A stretch of DNA of 40,622 bases from RGIG1993 sp964564225 (GCA_964564225.1 CAZMAF010000006.1:1-40622); one strand, 5' to 3'. Shown: positions 23,564 to 32,698, counted from the stretch's first letter. The notes: generated from the letters alone by a model not told the origin. Numbers and translations are program-made.

Positions 23564-23639
23564 GCGCCCGTAGCTCAGTGGATAGAGTGCCCGGCTACGA
23601 ACCGGTAGGTCGCAGGTTCGAATCCTGCCGGGCGCGCCA
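23564..23639 (+). tRNA. tRNA-Arg (anticodon ACG)
   Basis: A 76-nt cloverleaf with encoded CCA. The acceptor arms are GCGCCCG/CGGGCGC with discriminator G. The D-arm region is GCTCAGTGGATAGAGT. The anticodon loop CTACGAA gives ACG (reads CGU/CGC/CGA after A34 deamination). The T arm is GCAGG-TTCGAAT-CCTGC. It stands alone with its own promoter and terminator. Confidence 0.97.
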
Positions 23640-23640
23640 G

Positions 23641-23675
23641 AAAAATTCCTCGGACTAGTTCCGAGGAATTTTTTT
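23641..23675 (+). terminator. tRNA-Arg terminator
   Basis: AAAAATTCCTCGGA pairs with TTCCGAGGAATTTTT around CTAG, with T7. Confidence 0.9.
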
Positions 23676-23720
23676 AAGCCGTAAGCTTGGAGTATCACTC
23701 GCAGAACGAAACAGCGGAGC

Positions 23721-23766
23721 ATCATTGCAACATCATTTGGAGCATCGTTGCAACATCATTTGGAGC
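23721..23766 (-). repeat. 23-bp tandem repeat of the TGATG family
   Basis: Two head-to-tail 23-bp units differ at one base. On the minus strand they read as GCTCCAAATGATGTTGCAA followed by CGAT or TGAT. The TGATGTTGC/TGATGCTCC alternation is akin to the array at the right end of the window. Confidence 0.75.
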
Positions 23767-23824
23767 GTGAGGAAAACAAGACACAGTACACGCCAGGCAG
23801 CAAGGACCTTTTTGCAAAGTTAGA

Positions 23825-23853
23825 AAACGCATTGAGCTTTACTCAATGCGTTT
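23825..23853 (-). terminator. Hairpin at the end of the LRR gene
   Basis: AAACGCATTGAG pairs with CTCAATGCGTTT. It overlaps the last codons and stop (TGA at 23843-23845) of the minus-strand gene; TTTTC follows. Confidence 0.7.
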
Positions 23854-24595
23854 CTTCTTTTTTCTCTTTTGACAAAGCGCGTTTTTTCTTGATCCAATAT
23901 CCGACGTAAAACACGCCGGCAACAGCAATCACGCTCAACGCAACAGACAGCACAAGATAAATGGAAAAGATGCTGATCGTGCCCGTTTCAATGCAGTAAT
24001 TCTCAGCGATCTCAGCAGCAAGCGGATTCTCACTCACGTCAAGGCGCAAACTTTCGCAAGATAAAAAGCAATCCACGCCAATCGCCGTCACCGAAGCGGG
24101 AATTTTCATTTTGGACAGGCGCACACAGGAATCAAAAACCTCAGCATCAAGTATCAGAAGTCCTTCGGGTAATTCGATATTTTCAAGATAACTGCAATTC
24201 GCGAACGCACCGCGCCCAATTGCCTTAAGACCGGAGGGCAAAACCACCGTTTTGAGCTTCGGTGCATTGGCAAAGGCATAATCTCCGATCGCTTCAACAC
24301 CTTCAGGAATGACGATTTTGGTAAGATTGCTCTGATGACCGCCAAAAGCATGCTCGCCAATGTATTTCACAGGCGCGCCTTCGGGCGTTTTTTCAGGAAT
24401 TTTTAAGGTTTTGGGATTACCCGTATAACCCTTAACCGTGGCAAAGCCCTCGGCATCAATATCAAAAACAAACTCTGCGTCAATCGTATCAGGAAACTGA
24501 AAAAAGAAAAGACAAAAGCCGATCACAATAAGACATAAGGTAAGCGCAATCAAAAGTCGCGCTCTTTTTTCATCTTTAGATAACTGTTTCATCAC
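23843..24595 (-). CDS. BspA-type leucine-rich-repeat (LRR_5) membrane protein
   Basis: The 250-residue protein has a membrane segment near each end (about 13-33 and 208-233) and at least four LRR_5 repeats between them. Typical units are IGEHAFGG, LTKIVIPEGVEAIGDYAFANAP, LKTVVLPSGLKAIGRGAFANCS and LENIELPEGL. Such repeats mediate protein contacts on the outer face. The first codon is GTG 24595 with ATG right after it; SD GGAG lies 8 bases before the GTG, so either may be used. No catalytic domain is seen. It has its own promoter and terminator. Confidence 0.8.
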   Translation of the reverse strand: MMKQLSKDEKRARLLIALTLCLIVIGFCLFFFQFPDTIDAEFVFDIDAEGFATVKGYTGNPKTLKIPEKTPEGAPVKYIGEHAFGGHQSNLTKIVIPEGVEAIGDYAFANAPKLKTVVLPSGLKAIGRGAFANCSYLENIELPEGLLILDAEVFDSCVRLSKMKIPASVTAIGVDCFLSCESLRLDVSENPLAAEIAENYCIETGTISIFSIYLVLSVALSVIAVAGVFYVGYWIKKKRALSKEKKEETH

Positions 24596-24622
24596 TTAGT
24601 AAACTCCTTTATTCTTACCGTT

Positions 24623-24651
24623 ATTATAGCAAGTTTTTTTCATATTGTAAA
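24623..24651 (-). promoter_or_regulatory. Sigma-A promoter of the LRR gene
   Basis: -35 TTTACA (24646-24651), 17-bp spacer, -10 TATAAT (24623-24628). Confidence 0.75.
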
Positions 24652-24855
24652 GACTTTCCCACAAAAAATAAAAAATCGGGATATACTATATGCGATAACA
24701 AACGATAAAGACTTCTGTAAATCCTGATTTATCAGGAAAGCATTTTAAGAAAAAGATTTCCTAAGCCCTTTCAAAAGCATTCAAAATGATAGCGTATGAT
24801 ATTGTTTTTCTTGATTTTGAAGGCTTTTGAAAAAGTTTCCCAGAAGGAGAATACG

Positions 24856-26262
24856 ATGCAACCGTTTTCCGGAGATTTCACAAAACGTCAAAAAGAGCTG
24901 GAAGAAGCCGTTGGCTACCCCAACGCCTTTGATCTCGTAAAACGTCCGATCGAAATAGCGGGCACAGCGGGATTTCTCTACTTCATCACCACACTTTCCT
25001 CAGATGATATGCTGAGCGACCTCGTGCAACGCTATCAGATGTTGCCCCTCAAAAAGCCCCCAAAAATGCCCGAGGAATTTCTCGCCCTCCTTCCCTATGG
25101 CGCAGCCAGCATAGAAAAAGACCTCAAAAACACATCGCGGCTATTGCTTGCAGGCGCATCGGTGCTTCTCGTTCACGATTATCCCTGTGCATTCGTCACC
25201 GATACACGCGATCTACCGACACGTACTGCCGAAGAACCCGACACCGACCGTGTCCTGTATGGCTCGCGCGACGGATTCACCGAGCTGTTAAAAACCAACA
25301 TTGCCCTGCTTCGCCGCCGCGTGCGCTCCAAAAATTTTGTCATTCAACTGTTTGAGATCGGAGAAGACAGCCGCACAGACGTCGCTCTCGTCTACGACAG
25401 CGCGCGCGCCGACCCCGCCTACGTCGAGAAAATCAGCGCAAAGCTCAAAAGCATCAAGGTCGATGCTCTCACCGTTGGTCAGCAATCGCTTGCCGAATGT
25501 ATGATAAAACGCCGTTGGTATAATCCTTTTCCCAAAATCCGCTATACCGAGCGCCCCGACACTGCCGCCGCCACGTTACTCGAGGGAAATCTGCTCATTC
25601 TCTGCGATGCCTCGCCGCAAGTTATGCTCCTCCCCACCTCAATCTTTGATTTTGTCGAAGAAAGCGACGACTATTACTTTCCTCCCGTCATCGGCAGTTA
25701 TCAACGACTTGTCAGAATACTCATTTTTTCCGTAACGCTCTTTTTTGCGCCTCTCTGGTATATGCTCGTTACGCATCCCCACCTCATCCCCGACTATCTT
25801 GCCTTCATCAAGGTCGAAGACCGTGGCGCACTTCCCATCTTTTTTCAAATTCTCATCGTTGAGCTTCTGTTGGACGGCTTAAAGCTCGCCTCGCTCAACA
25901 CGCCCTCCACACTCGGCAATTCTTTATCGGTAGTAGCAGGACTGATTCTCGGTGATTTTGCCGTCGACGTCGGCTGGTTTATCCCCGAAGTTTTACTCTA
26001 TATGGCATTCGTCGCCATCTCAAACTATTCTCAACAATCTTTTGAACTCGGCTACGCCTTTAAGTTCATGCGTATCTTTTTGATTATTATGGTCGGATTT
26101 TTCAAAATTGCAGGTTTTGTCATCGGAACGCTCCTCATTATCATCACAATCGCGCTGAATAAATCGGTAGACGGAAGCCGCTCCTACCTCTATCCCCTGA
26201 TTCCCTTTAACCGTGATGCGCTTTTCCGCCACTTCTTTCGCACAAAAAAGAAAACGAAATGA
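24856..26262 (+). CDS. spoVAF: Stage V sporulation protein AF (GerA family)
   Basis: The start is ATG 24856, six bases after SD AAGGAG; an in-frame start at 24796 lacks an SD. The 468-residue protein has the GerA/SpoVAF layout: a soluble N-terminal half (GSRDGFTELLKTNIALLRRRV, DALTVGQQSLAECM) and a C-terminal half with about five membrane segments. The blocks LDGLKLASLNTPSTLGNSLSVVAGLILGDFAVDVGWFIPEVLLYMAFVAI and FELGYAFKFMRIFLI are closer to SpoVAF than to GerAA (inference from memory). SpoVAF is a forespore-made inner-membrane protein linked to germination. The rest of the spoVA operon is not next to it. No sigma-A promoter was found upstream; a sigma-G promoter would be expected but I could not place one. 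Confidence 0.85.
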   Translation: MQPFSGDFTKRQKELEEAVGYPNAFDLVKRPIEIAGTAGFLYFITTLSSDDMLSDLVQRYQMLPLKKPPKMPEEFLALLPYGAASIEKDLKNTSRLLLAGASVLLVHDYPCAFVTDTRDLPTRTAEEPDTDRVLYGSRDGFTELLKTNIALLRRRVRSKNFVIQLFEIGEDSRTDVALVYDSARADPAYVEKISAKLKSIKVDALTVGQQSLAECMIKRRWYNPFPKIRYTERPDTAAATLLEGNLLILCDASPQVMLLPTSIFDFVEESDDYYFPPVIGSYQRLVRILIFSVTLFFAPLWYMLVTHPHLIPDYLAFIKVEDRGALPIFFQILIVELLLDGLKLASLNTPSTLGNSLSVVAGLILGDFAVDVGWFIPEVLLYMAFVAISNYSQQSFELGYAFKFMRIFLIIMVGFFKIAGFVIGTLLIIITIALNKSVDGSRSYLYPLIPFNRDALFRHFFRTKKKTK

Positions 26263-26280
26263 CAAAAATCATTTCGTTTT
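26251..26280. terminator. Bidirectional terminator between spoVAF and peptidase gene 1
   Basis: AAAACGAAATGA pairs with TCATTTCGTTTT. T-runs occur in both directions and both genes converge on it. The same stem sequence recurs at 28384-28413. Confidence 0.85.
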
Positions 26281-26297
26281 TCTTTTATCACTGCATA

Positions 26298-28355
26298 TTA
26301 CTGTTCAGAATCAAAGAGCATAAGCTCAGAAATTCTGGTAATACCCGCCTTGGCATCGGGCTCGTACAAACGGATCATCACATAGCGCGCCGATACCTCA
26401 TCAAAGGATACCGAAACGGTAGCCTCGGTATTATCCTTCTGATAGTCGATTGCCGTAAAGTTTACACCGTTATCTGAAATCAAAAATTCCCAGCTCTTCA
26501 TAATATATGAAGCAGTATTACCGTAACCAACCAGCGTATACGTGTCAAAGGTCCTGGTCCCACCAAGATCAATCACAATTTCATTACAAATCCCGCTCAT
26601 AGCATACAGATCCGAAGAACGCGCTGCCTGATAACGGGACTCAAGATCGCCGTCAATCATATTTTCAGGAGCGTTAACGCCGACAGAAACCGAACCGACT
26701 CGAGCAATGAAAGCGCCCTTGCAAAGATTGTCGCCCGTCGTCATAGCTGCCGCAAGAACAGGATTGGTCTTTGCGGTAGGAACTGCCGTTTCGTTCATGA
26801 TGTAGTTGTTTTCAGAAACGCCGGGAAGATTTTCGGTCAGGAAATTATCCTGGTAATCGCGGAAACCGTTTAATACAAACGCGCCGCTCTTGCAGTCTTC
26901 AGCATACTGAAGACGTGCTTCTTCAACCGTCTTGTACTTACCGGTCGCTTTATACAGCGCCTTGTTGAACTCCGAATTTTCGTCATAAGGATTATCAACG
27001 ATCTTTTCGGTCGTATGCTTGATGGTGTAGTTAATGAGGTCAACGGCACCGTACTCGTCAACCGAAATCGTGCCGTCGCCATTCTTGTCGGTCGTGGGAT
27101 AATTCCAGTCAAGCCACGCGATAAATATTTTGCCGCCGTCGCTGTACTTAGCGTAGCCCCAGTCCCAAAGCTTGGAATTATTCTGAACGTCAAACGTCTG
27201 AATAAACTTGTTCGAATAGCTCAAATGACAATAACGGAGCGCACCATAGTTCGCAAGGTTTTCAGTCCACCAACCGCCGATCGTCTTCCCGTCGCTGTCG
27301 TAAACGTAGTCGTAAACAAGCTTACCGCCGTACATTTCAACGGAATGCGTCGTTTCATGAGCAATAATAGTCAGCTTATCCGGACCGCCGTTTAAATAAT
27401 TCACCGAAATAACGACCGTACCGCCCGACTGATACGCAACGCCCGTATAATTCTTATCCGCTTTAAAAATAACGGTTTTAGGCTCATTGCCAAGAATTGC
27501 CCAGCGCGCATAAATCTTCGGATACGTGTGTTGGAACATATCGGTGAACTCCGCAAAATAGGTTTCATCGGTTACAAGATCCCAGTCGCCCTGGAAAATA
27601 AGATGAAAGCCTGTATCGTGCTCTGCCGGCAGAATGTTCAAAGGTATCGACGCCACCGGCAGATAGCTGTCGGCAAGGCAAATGTTAATATAATAAGTCT
27701 TGCCTTCAAAATAGGGAACGGTGCATTTTGCAGTGCCGACAAACTTGCCGTCAGCTCCGCTGACCGTAATGCCGTCCTGCGTATACGCAGAAGTAGATAC
27801 TTTACCGCCTTTCTCCGGCGTTACGGTAATCGCATACTCCATATCCGCGCTTGTCGTAAATTCAAATCTGACGTAAGCATCCGCCTTAGCATTAACCGCC
27901 TTCCATGAAGTAAGAACCTTGGTCTCAATAGGGCATACCTTAACGGTTGCCGTCTTTGCCGCCTCATCAAGCGTAACGGTAGCGCCGCAAACACCCAGAG
28001 ACTTCATTACCGAAAAAACTGCCGTACCGGTATAAGAATTTTCAATACCGTTTTCAACGATAACAAAGGTGAGGGTATACTGTTTATAGTCGGTTTTTGC
28101 CTGTGAATAAATAACTGCGCCCGTTCCGAAAAGTGTATACGCAGACGTGTCGGCATCTATGCCCGACCACGTTTCATCATTCAAAACAGCCGTATAACTG
28201 CGAGTTATTAACTGCTCCCCTTCAGGAAGCTCAGGAGTTATGTTGACATCGTTCGTTGCAGTAGTCGTTTCGGTTGTAACTTCAGACATACCGCAACCAA
28301 CCGCCGCGGTCAAAAGCATCCCAAGAATCAATACCATGCAAAGAATTTTTTTCAT
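26298..28355 (-). CDS. Secreted BSP-like HExxH metallopeptidase lipoprotein with F5/8 C domain, copy 1
   Basis: The 685-residue protein starts with a lipoprotein signal (Cys at about 21 in AVGCGM) and a short Thr linker. A two-part N-module follows (about 50-245; ends with TYYINICLAD). The peptidase core holds HETTH (333-337) and, further on, WWTENLANYG, which probably supplies a further catalytic or zinc ligand, as in basic-secretory-protein (PF04450-like) peptidases. DKNGDGTISVDEYG inside the core is an EF-hand-like calcium loop. A C-terminal F5/8-type C/discoidin domain (about 545-685; IDGDLESRYQA, WEFLISDNG, ARYVMIRLYEP) probably binds glycans. It is the most diverged of the four in its signal peptide. 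No clear promoter of its own was seen. Confidence 0.8.
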   Translation of the reverse strand: MKKILCMVLILGMLLTAAVGCGMSEVTTETTTATNDVNITPELPEGEQLITRSYTAVLNDETWSGIDADTSAYTLFGTGAVIYSQAKTDYKQYTLTFVIVENGIENSYTGTAVFSVMKSLGVCGATVTLDEAAKTATVKVCPIETKVLTSWKAVNAKADAYVRFEFTTSADMEYAITVTPEKGGKVSTSAYTQDGITVSGADGKFVGTAKCTVPYFEGKTYYINICLADSYLPVASIPLNILPAEHDTGFHLIFQGDWDLVTDETYFAEFTDMFQHTYPKIYARWAILGNEPKTVIFKADKNYTGVAYQSGGTVVISVNYLNGGPDKLTIIAHETTHSVEMYGGKLVYDYVYDSDGKTIGGWWTENLANYGALRYCHLSYSNKFIQTFDVQNNSKLWDWGYAKYSDGGKIFIAWLDWNYPTTDKNGDGTISVDEYGAVDLINYTIKHTTEKIVDNPYDENSEFNKALYKATGKYKTVEEARLQYAEDCKSGAFVLNGFRDYQDNFLTENLPGVSENNYIMNETAVPTAKTNPVLAAAMTTGDNLCKGAFIARVGSVSVGVNAPENMIDGDLESRYQAARSSDLYAMSGICNEIVIDLGGTRTFDTYTLVGYGNTASYIMKSWEFLISDNGVNFTAIDYQKDNTEATVSVSFDEVSARYVMIRLYEPDAKAGITRISELMLFDSEQ

Positions 28356-28383
28356 AAATTTTTCCTATCTTTATTTCTAACAT

Positions 28384-28413
28384 AAAACGAAATGACACTT
28401 GTCATTTCGTTTT
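28384..28413 (-). terminator. Terminator of peptidase copy 2
   Basis: AAAACGAAATGAC pairs with GTCATTTCGTTTT around a 4-nt loop, downstream of the copy-2 stop on the minus strand. Confidence 0.75.
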
Positions 28414-28424
28414 ATTGTTATAAT

Positions 28425-28456
28425 AATCTTTACTTTTATGAATCTTTACTTTTACA
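28425..28456 (-). repeat. 16-bp tandem repeat at the copy-2 stop codon
   Basis: Two 16-bp units beginning AATCTTTACTTTTA lie head to tail (28425-28440, 28441-28456; they differ at the last two bases). The second covers the stop codon of peptidase copy 2, whose tail reads FMLFDL instead of the FMLFDTEQ of copies 3 and 4. Confidence 0.75.
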
Positions 28457-30488
28457 AATCAAAAAGCATAAACTCGCAAAGGCGGGTAATACCCGACGTT
28501 GCATCGGGCTCGAACATTCGGATCTTTACGTAGCGAGCTGATACCTCGTCAAAGGTTACCGAAACGGTAGCCTCGGTATTATCTTTCTGATAGTCGATTG
28601 CCGTAAACGTCGCGCCGTCATCTGAAACAAGGATTTCCCACGCCTTTGCAATATACGCATCCCTGTTATTATAGCAAACGAGCGTATAGGTGTCAAAGGT
28701 CTTGATTGCACCAAGGTCAATGATAATCTCATTACAAATCTTGTTCAGATTGTAAAGGTTAGTAGCTCTTGATGCCTGATAACGGGTTTCAAGATCGCCA
28801 TCGATCAACTTGGAAGCACTGTACGTATCACCCGTAGGCTCGGAAGCAGCCTTGTAGATCGTTGCCGTTGCGCAAAGATTGTTGCCCGTCGTTACCGCTG
28901 CTGCAAGAACGGGATTGGTCTTGGCGGTAGGCTGAAGCTCTTCATGCATCGGATAGTCAGGATTGGGAATACCGGCAATATTCTCGGTAACAAAGTTATC
29001 GGGATAGTCACGGAAGCCTGCGAACGTCCACTCGCCCGCATCAATCTGTCTTGCAAATTCCTGACGGAGCAGATCTAAAGTCAGATAACCGGTCTTATCC
29101 TTAACCCAATTGTTAAAAACAGAACCTACGACGTAGGGATCGTCGTCAATATTATCGCCGGTCCATTCCTTAGACATATAAACGAGGTAGTCAAGCAGAC
29201 CGCGTTCTTCCATTGTCGTAACCTTGCCGTCACCGTCTAAATCCTTTGAAGGATACATCCAGTCCATCCAGGAAAAGAAGAGCTGCGAGTTACCGTATTC
29301 GCTATAGTTCCAGTCCTTGGACTTCTGAGGATCTTTTTCTTCAATAAAGTCGGTGCAGTAACCGTATGCCCAGTAACGGTGACGTCCGTAGTTTGCCATA
29401 TTTTCAGTAAACCAATGGTCGGGATTGTTGCTGGCATCATCGTCAGTACCATACTGATAGTGATATTTCTGAACCAGATGCGTCAGCTCGTGAGAGAGAG
29501 AACCGATACGGTTAGAACCGTTATTCAGATAATTGATCGAATAACCGATCGTAGAACCTGAAGCATACGCAACGCCGCTGTAATCAAGTCTGCCTTTTAC
29601 GGTAATCGTCTGAGGCTCCTTGCCCGTGCCACCCCAACGCGCATTCAGTCTGGGATATACGTTATAGAAAAGGTCGATAAACTTTTCAAAATAGCTTTCA
29701 TCGTTCAGATACGTCCAGTCGCCCTGGAATACCAGACGGTAAGGACTGTCATACTTGGATGCCACCACGTTCAGAGGAAAGCTCTCGAGAACGGGATAGC
29801 CTGCCGTATCAATACAAATATTGATATAATAGGTCGTGCCAGGCGCAGAAGGTACGGTTGCCTGACCTTTACCGACCGCCTTAACGCCGTCGCTGGTCGT
29901 CGTAATGCCGTCCTGCGTATAAACAGAAGTAGAGTAAGCGCCGGATTCCTCAGGCGTAACGGTAACGACAAAATCAAGCGGAATGCTGGCAGCGAAGTCA
30001 AAACGAATGTAAGTACCTGCCTGTGCGGTAACCGCCTTCCAAGCAGATTGCACCACGCATTCAACGGGATAAATCTTGGCCGTAGCCGTCTTCGCCGTCT
30101 CGTCAATCGTCATCTTAGCGCCGCAAACGCCGACGTCCTTCAGCGCGCTGAAGATCTGTACCGCCGTATAAGCAGTCTCCGTACCGTCCTTAACAATGAC
30201 GTAGGACGTCGTGTACGCCTTATACTCCGACTTGATCGTACTGTAAATCTCGCTACCCGTACCGAATATGTCATAGTCCGACGCATTAACCGAGCCGGGA
30301 TTCCATTCCTCGTCGTTCAGAACTGCCGTATAGTTGCTCTTGACAACGCGCTCGCCCTCGGGAAGCGTGGGGGCCTCCGTTGTCACCGGCGGCTCCGTAG
30401 TCGTAACTGCTGTCGTCGTCTCGCCATTGCACGCGATAAGGAGCGCAATCGTCAGAACAAGCAACAAAACCAAACAAATCTTTTTCAT
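28452..30488 (-). CDS. Secreted BSP-like HExxH metallopeptidase lipoprotein with F5/8 C domain, copy 2
   Basis: The 678-residue protein has a lipobox LLIAC (Cys20) and a linker of TTT/EPPVTTEAP. N-module about 50-245; HELTHLVQ at 333-340; WFTENMANYGRHRYW; calcium-loop-like DLDGDGKVTTMEE; C-terminal F5/8 C domain (about 540-678) ending FMLFDL. Its promoter, leader, first roughly 205 codons and last roughly 150 codons are almost identical in DNA to copy 3, while the catalytic core (about residues 225-510) differs at many positions. SD AGGAG precedes the ATG. Probably surface-anchored and acting on extracellular (glyco)protein; the substrate is unknown. Confidence 0.82.
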   Translation of the reverse strand: MKKICLVLLLVLTIALLIACNGETTTAVTTTEPPVTTEAPTLPEGERVVKSNYTAVLNDEEWNPGSVNASDYDIFGTGSEIYSTIKSEYKAYTTSYVIVKDGTETAYTAVQIFSALKDVGVCGAKMTIDETAKTATAKIYPVECVVQSAWKAVTAQAGTYIRFDFAASIPLDFVVTVTPEESGAYSTSVYTQDGITTTSDGVKAVGKGQATVPSAPGTTYYINICIDTAGYPVLESFPLNVVASKYDSPYRLVFQGDWTYLNDESYFEKFIDLFYNVYPRLNARWGGTGKEPQTITVKGRLDYSGVAYASGSTIGYSINYLNNGSNRIGSLSHELTHLVQKYHYQYGTDDDASNNPDHWFTENMANYGRHRYWAYGYCTDFIEEKDPQKSKDWNYSEYGNSQLFFSWMDWMYPSKDLDGDGKVTTMEERGLLDYLVYMSKEWTGDNIDDDPYVVGSVFNNWVKDKTGYLTLDLLRQEFARQIDAGEWTFAGFRDYPDNFVTENIAGIPNPDYPMHEELQPTAKTNPVLAAAVTTGNNLCATATIYKAASEPTGDTYSASKLIDGDLETRYQASRATNLYNLNKICNEIIIDLGAIKTFDTYTLVCYNNRDAYIAKAWEILVSDDGATFTAIDYQKDNTEATVSVTFDEVSARYVKIRMFEPDATSGITRLCEFMLFDL

Positions 30489-30508
30489 AAAAAACTCCTT
30501 TTTATCGT

Positions 30509-30526
30509 TATGTGTCGGAACACATA
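30509..30526 (-). other. Leader hairpin of peptidase copy 2
   Basis: TATGTGT and ACACATA form a 7-bp stem with a 4-nt loop between promoter and SD. Copy 3 has the same stem with a change only in the loop. Confidence 0.55.
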
Positions 30527-30539
30527 TATTACAGGAATC

Positions 30540-30568
30540 ATTTTAACACAAACTTCCATAATAATCAA
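30540..30568 (-). promoter_or_regulatory. Sigma-A promoter of peptidase copy 2
   Basis: -35 TTGATT (30563-30568), 17-bp spacer, -10 TAAAAT (30540-30545). Confidence 0.75.
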
Positions 30569-30618
30569 GACATTTTTCTCGAATATGCCTTAAAAAATTC
30601 TCGTTTTTTTCAAAAAAC

Positions 30619-30645
30619 AAAAAGACCTGCCAAACAGGTCTTTTT
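30619..30645 (-). terminator. Terminator of peptidase copy 3
   Basis: AAAAAGACCTG pairs with CAGGTCTTTTT around a 5-nt loop, downstream of the copy-3 stop on the minus strand. Confidence 0.85.
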
Positions 30646-30662
30646 GAGAGGAATTTAAAATC

Positions 30663-32678
30663 TTACTGCTCAGTATCAAAGAGCATAAACTCGCAAAGAC
30701 GGGTAATACCCGACGTTGCATCGGGCTCGAACATTCGGATCTTTACGTAGCGAGCTGATACCTCGTCAAAGGTTACCGAAACGGTAGCCTCGGTATTATC
30801 TTTCTGATAGTCGATTGCCGTAAACGTCGCGCCGTCATCTGAAACAAGGATTTCCCACGCCTTTGCAATATACGCATCCCTGTTATTATAGCAAACGAGC
30901 GTATAGGTGTCAAAGGTCTTGATTGCACCAAGGTCAATGATAATCTCATTACAAATCTTGTTCAGATTGTAAAGGTTAGTAGCTCTTGATGCCTGATAAC
31001 GGGTTTCAAGATCGCCATCGATCAACTTGGAAGCACTGTACGTATCACCCGTAGGCTCGGAAGCAGCCTTGTAGATCGTTGCCGTTGCGCAAAGATTGTT
31101 GCCCGTCGTTACCGCTGCTGCAAGAACGGGATTTGTCTTGGCAGTCGGCACAATTACCTCGTGCATAATAAATTCCGTATTCGGAAGATTGGGAAGATTC
31201 TCGGTAACGAAATTATCCTGATAATCACGGAAGCCTATGAACGTCCACTCGCCCGCCTCAGCCTGTCTTACAAATTCCTGACGGAGCAGATCAAAAGTAG
31301 CAAAGCCCGTCTTTTCCTTAATCCAATTATTAAAGGGAGTGCCTTCGGTATAGGGATCGTCGTCTGCCGCAGGACCTTCATAGAACTTCGCACTGTATGC
31401 AATATAGTCAATCAGACCGTACTCATCGGGCGCAGCCTCGCCGTCGTTGTTCTTATCAACCGTCGGCCAGCACCAGTCCATCCATGAAAACATGAGCTGC
31501 GAATTGCCGTATAGGGAATAATTCCATGCGATCGAATCCGCGATCGTCTTCTGCTCGGTACATGAAACATCATAAGCATACGACCAATAACGGTGTCTGC
31601 CATAGTTCGCCCAGCATTCATTCAGCCACGTTTTCGTCAGATTGTGCTTTTGTACAAGATGCGTCAGCTCGTGTGTCAGCGCACCGCCGCATTTTGTCGA
31701 TGAGCCGCTGTTCAGATTATCGACCGAATAACGAACTCTCGAACCGCTTGCGGCAGCAACGCCGCTATAATCAAGGTCGGCATCGAGATACACAAGCGTC
31801 GGCTCATTACCCTTCATACCCCAACGGGCATGAAGTCTTGGATATATGTTATAGAAATGATACGCAAACATCTCCATATACTGCTCATCATTGACGTAAG
31901 TCCAGTCCTCACGGAAAACCAGCTGGTATTTGGAAACATCGTATTTCGACTCAACAACGTTCAGAGGAAAGCTCTCAAGAACGGGATAGCCTGCCGTATC
32001 GAGACAAATATTGATATAATAGGTCGTACCTGCCACAAACGGTACAGTTGCCTGACCTTTTCCGACCGCCTTAACGCCGTCGCTGGTCGTCGTAATGCCG
32101 TCCTGCGTATAAACAGAAGTAGAGTAAGCGCCGGATTCCTCAGGCGTAACGGTAACGACAAAATCAAGCGGAATGCTGGCAGCGAAGTCAAAACGAATGT
32201 AAGTACCTGCCTGTGCGGTAACCGCCTTCCAAGCAGATTGCACCACGCATTCAACGGGATAAATCTTGGCCGTAGCCGTCTTCGCCGTCTCGTCAATCGT
32301 CATCTTAGCGCCGCAAACGCCGACGTCCTTCAGCGCGCTGAAGATCTGTACCGCCGTATAAGCAGTCTCCGTACCGTCCTTAACAATGACGTAGGACGTC
32401 GTGTACGCCTTATACTCCGACTTGATCGTACTGTAAATCTCGCTACCCGTACCGAATATGTCATAGTCCGACGCATTAACCGAGCCGGGATTCCATTCCT
32501 CGTCGTTCAGAACTGCCGTATAGTTGCTCTTGACAACGCGCTCGCCCTCGGGAAGCGTGGGGGCCTCCGTTGTCACCGGCGGCTCCGTAGTCGTAACTGC
32601 TGTCGTCGTCTCGCCATTGCACGCGATAAGGAGCGCAACCGTCAGAACAAGCAGTAAAACCAAACAAATCTTTTTCAT
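30663..32678 (-). CDS. Secreted BSP-like HExxH metallopeptidase lipoprotein with F5/8 C domain, copy 3
   Basis: The 671-residue protein has lipobox LLIAC and the same N-module and F5/8 C module as copy 2 (near DNA identity). The peptidase core is its own: HELTHLVQ at 336-343, with the second ligand region TWLNECWANYGRHRYW in place of WFTENMANYG (Thr replaced by Asn, Glu kept). The calcium loop is DKNNDGEAAPDE. The core is 9 codons shorter than in copy 2, mainly because the segment between HExxH and the second motif is contracted. Own promoter, leader hairpin and terminator. Likely a lipid-anchored extracellular peptidase. Confidence 0.82.
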   Translation of the reverse strand: MKKICLVLLLVLTVALLIACNGETTTAVTTTEPPVTTEAPTLPEGERVVKSNYTAVLNDEEWNPGSVNASDYDIFGTGSEIYSTIKSEYKAYTTSYVIVKDGTETAYTAVQIFSALKDVGVCGAKMTIDETAKTATAKIYPVECVVQSAWKAVTAQAGTYIRFDFAASIPLDFVVTVTPEESGAYSTSVYTQDGITTTSDGVKAVGKGQATVPFVAGTTYYINICLDTAGYPVLESFPLNVVESKYDVSKYQLVFREDWTYVNDEQYMEMFAYHFYNIYPRLHARWGMKGNEPTLVYLDADLDYSGVAAASGSRVRYSVDNLNSGSSTKCGGALTHELTHLVQKHNLTKTWLNECWANYGRHRYWSYAYDVSCTEQKTIADSIAWNYSLYGNSQLMFSWMDWCWPTVDKNNDGEAAPDEYGLIDYIAYSAKFYEGPAADDDPYTEGTPFNNWIKEKTGFATFDLLRQEFVRQAEAGEWTFIGFRDYQDNFVTENLPNLPNTEFIMHEVIVPTAKTNPVLAAAVTTGNNLCATATIYKAASEPTGDTYSASKLIDGDLETRYQASRATNLYNLNKICNEIIIDLGAIKTFDTYTLVCYNNRDAYIAKAWEILVSDDGATFTAIDYQKDNTEATVSVTFDEVSARYVKIRMFEPDATSGITRLCEFMLFDTEQ

Positions 32679-32698
32679 GAAAAACTCCTTTTTATCGT

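Noticed and set aside
23447..23725. Minus-strand open frame containing APGRIRTCDLPVRSRAL
   Set aside because: It is antisense to tRNA-Arg; this peptide is a well-known spurious translation of tRNA genes.
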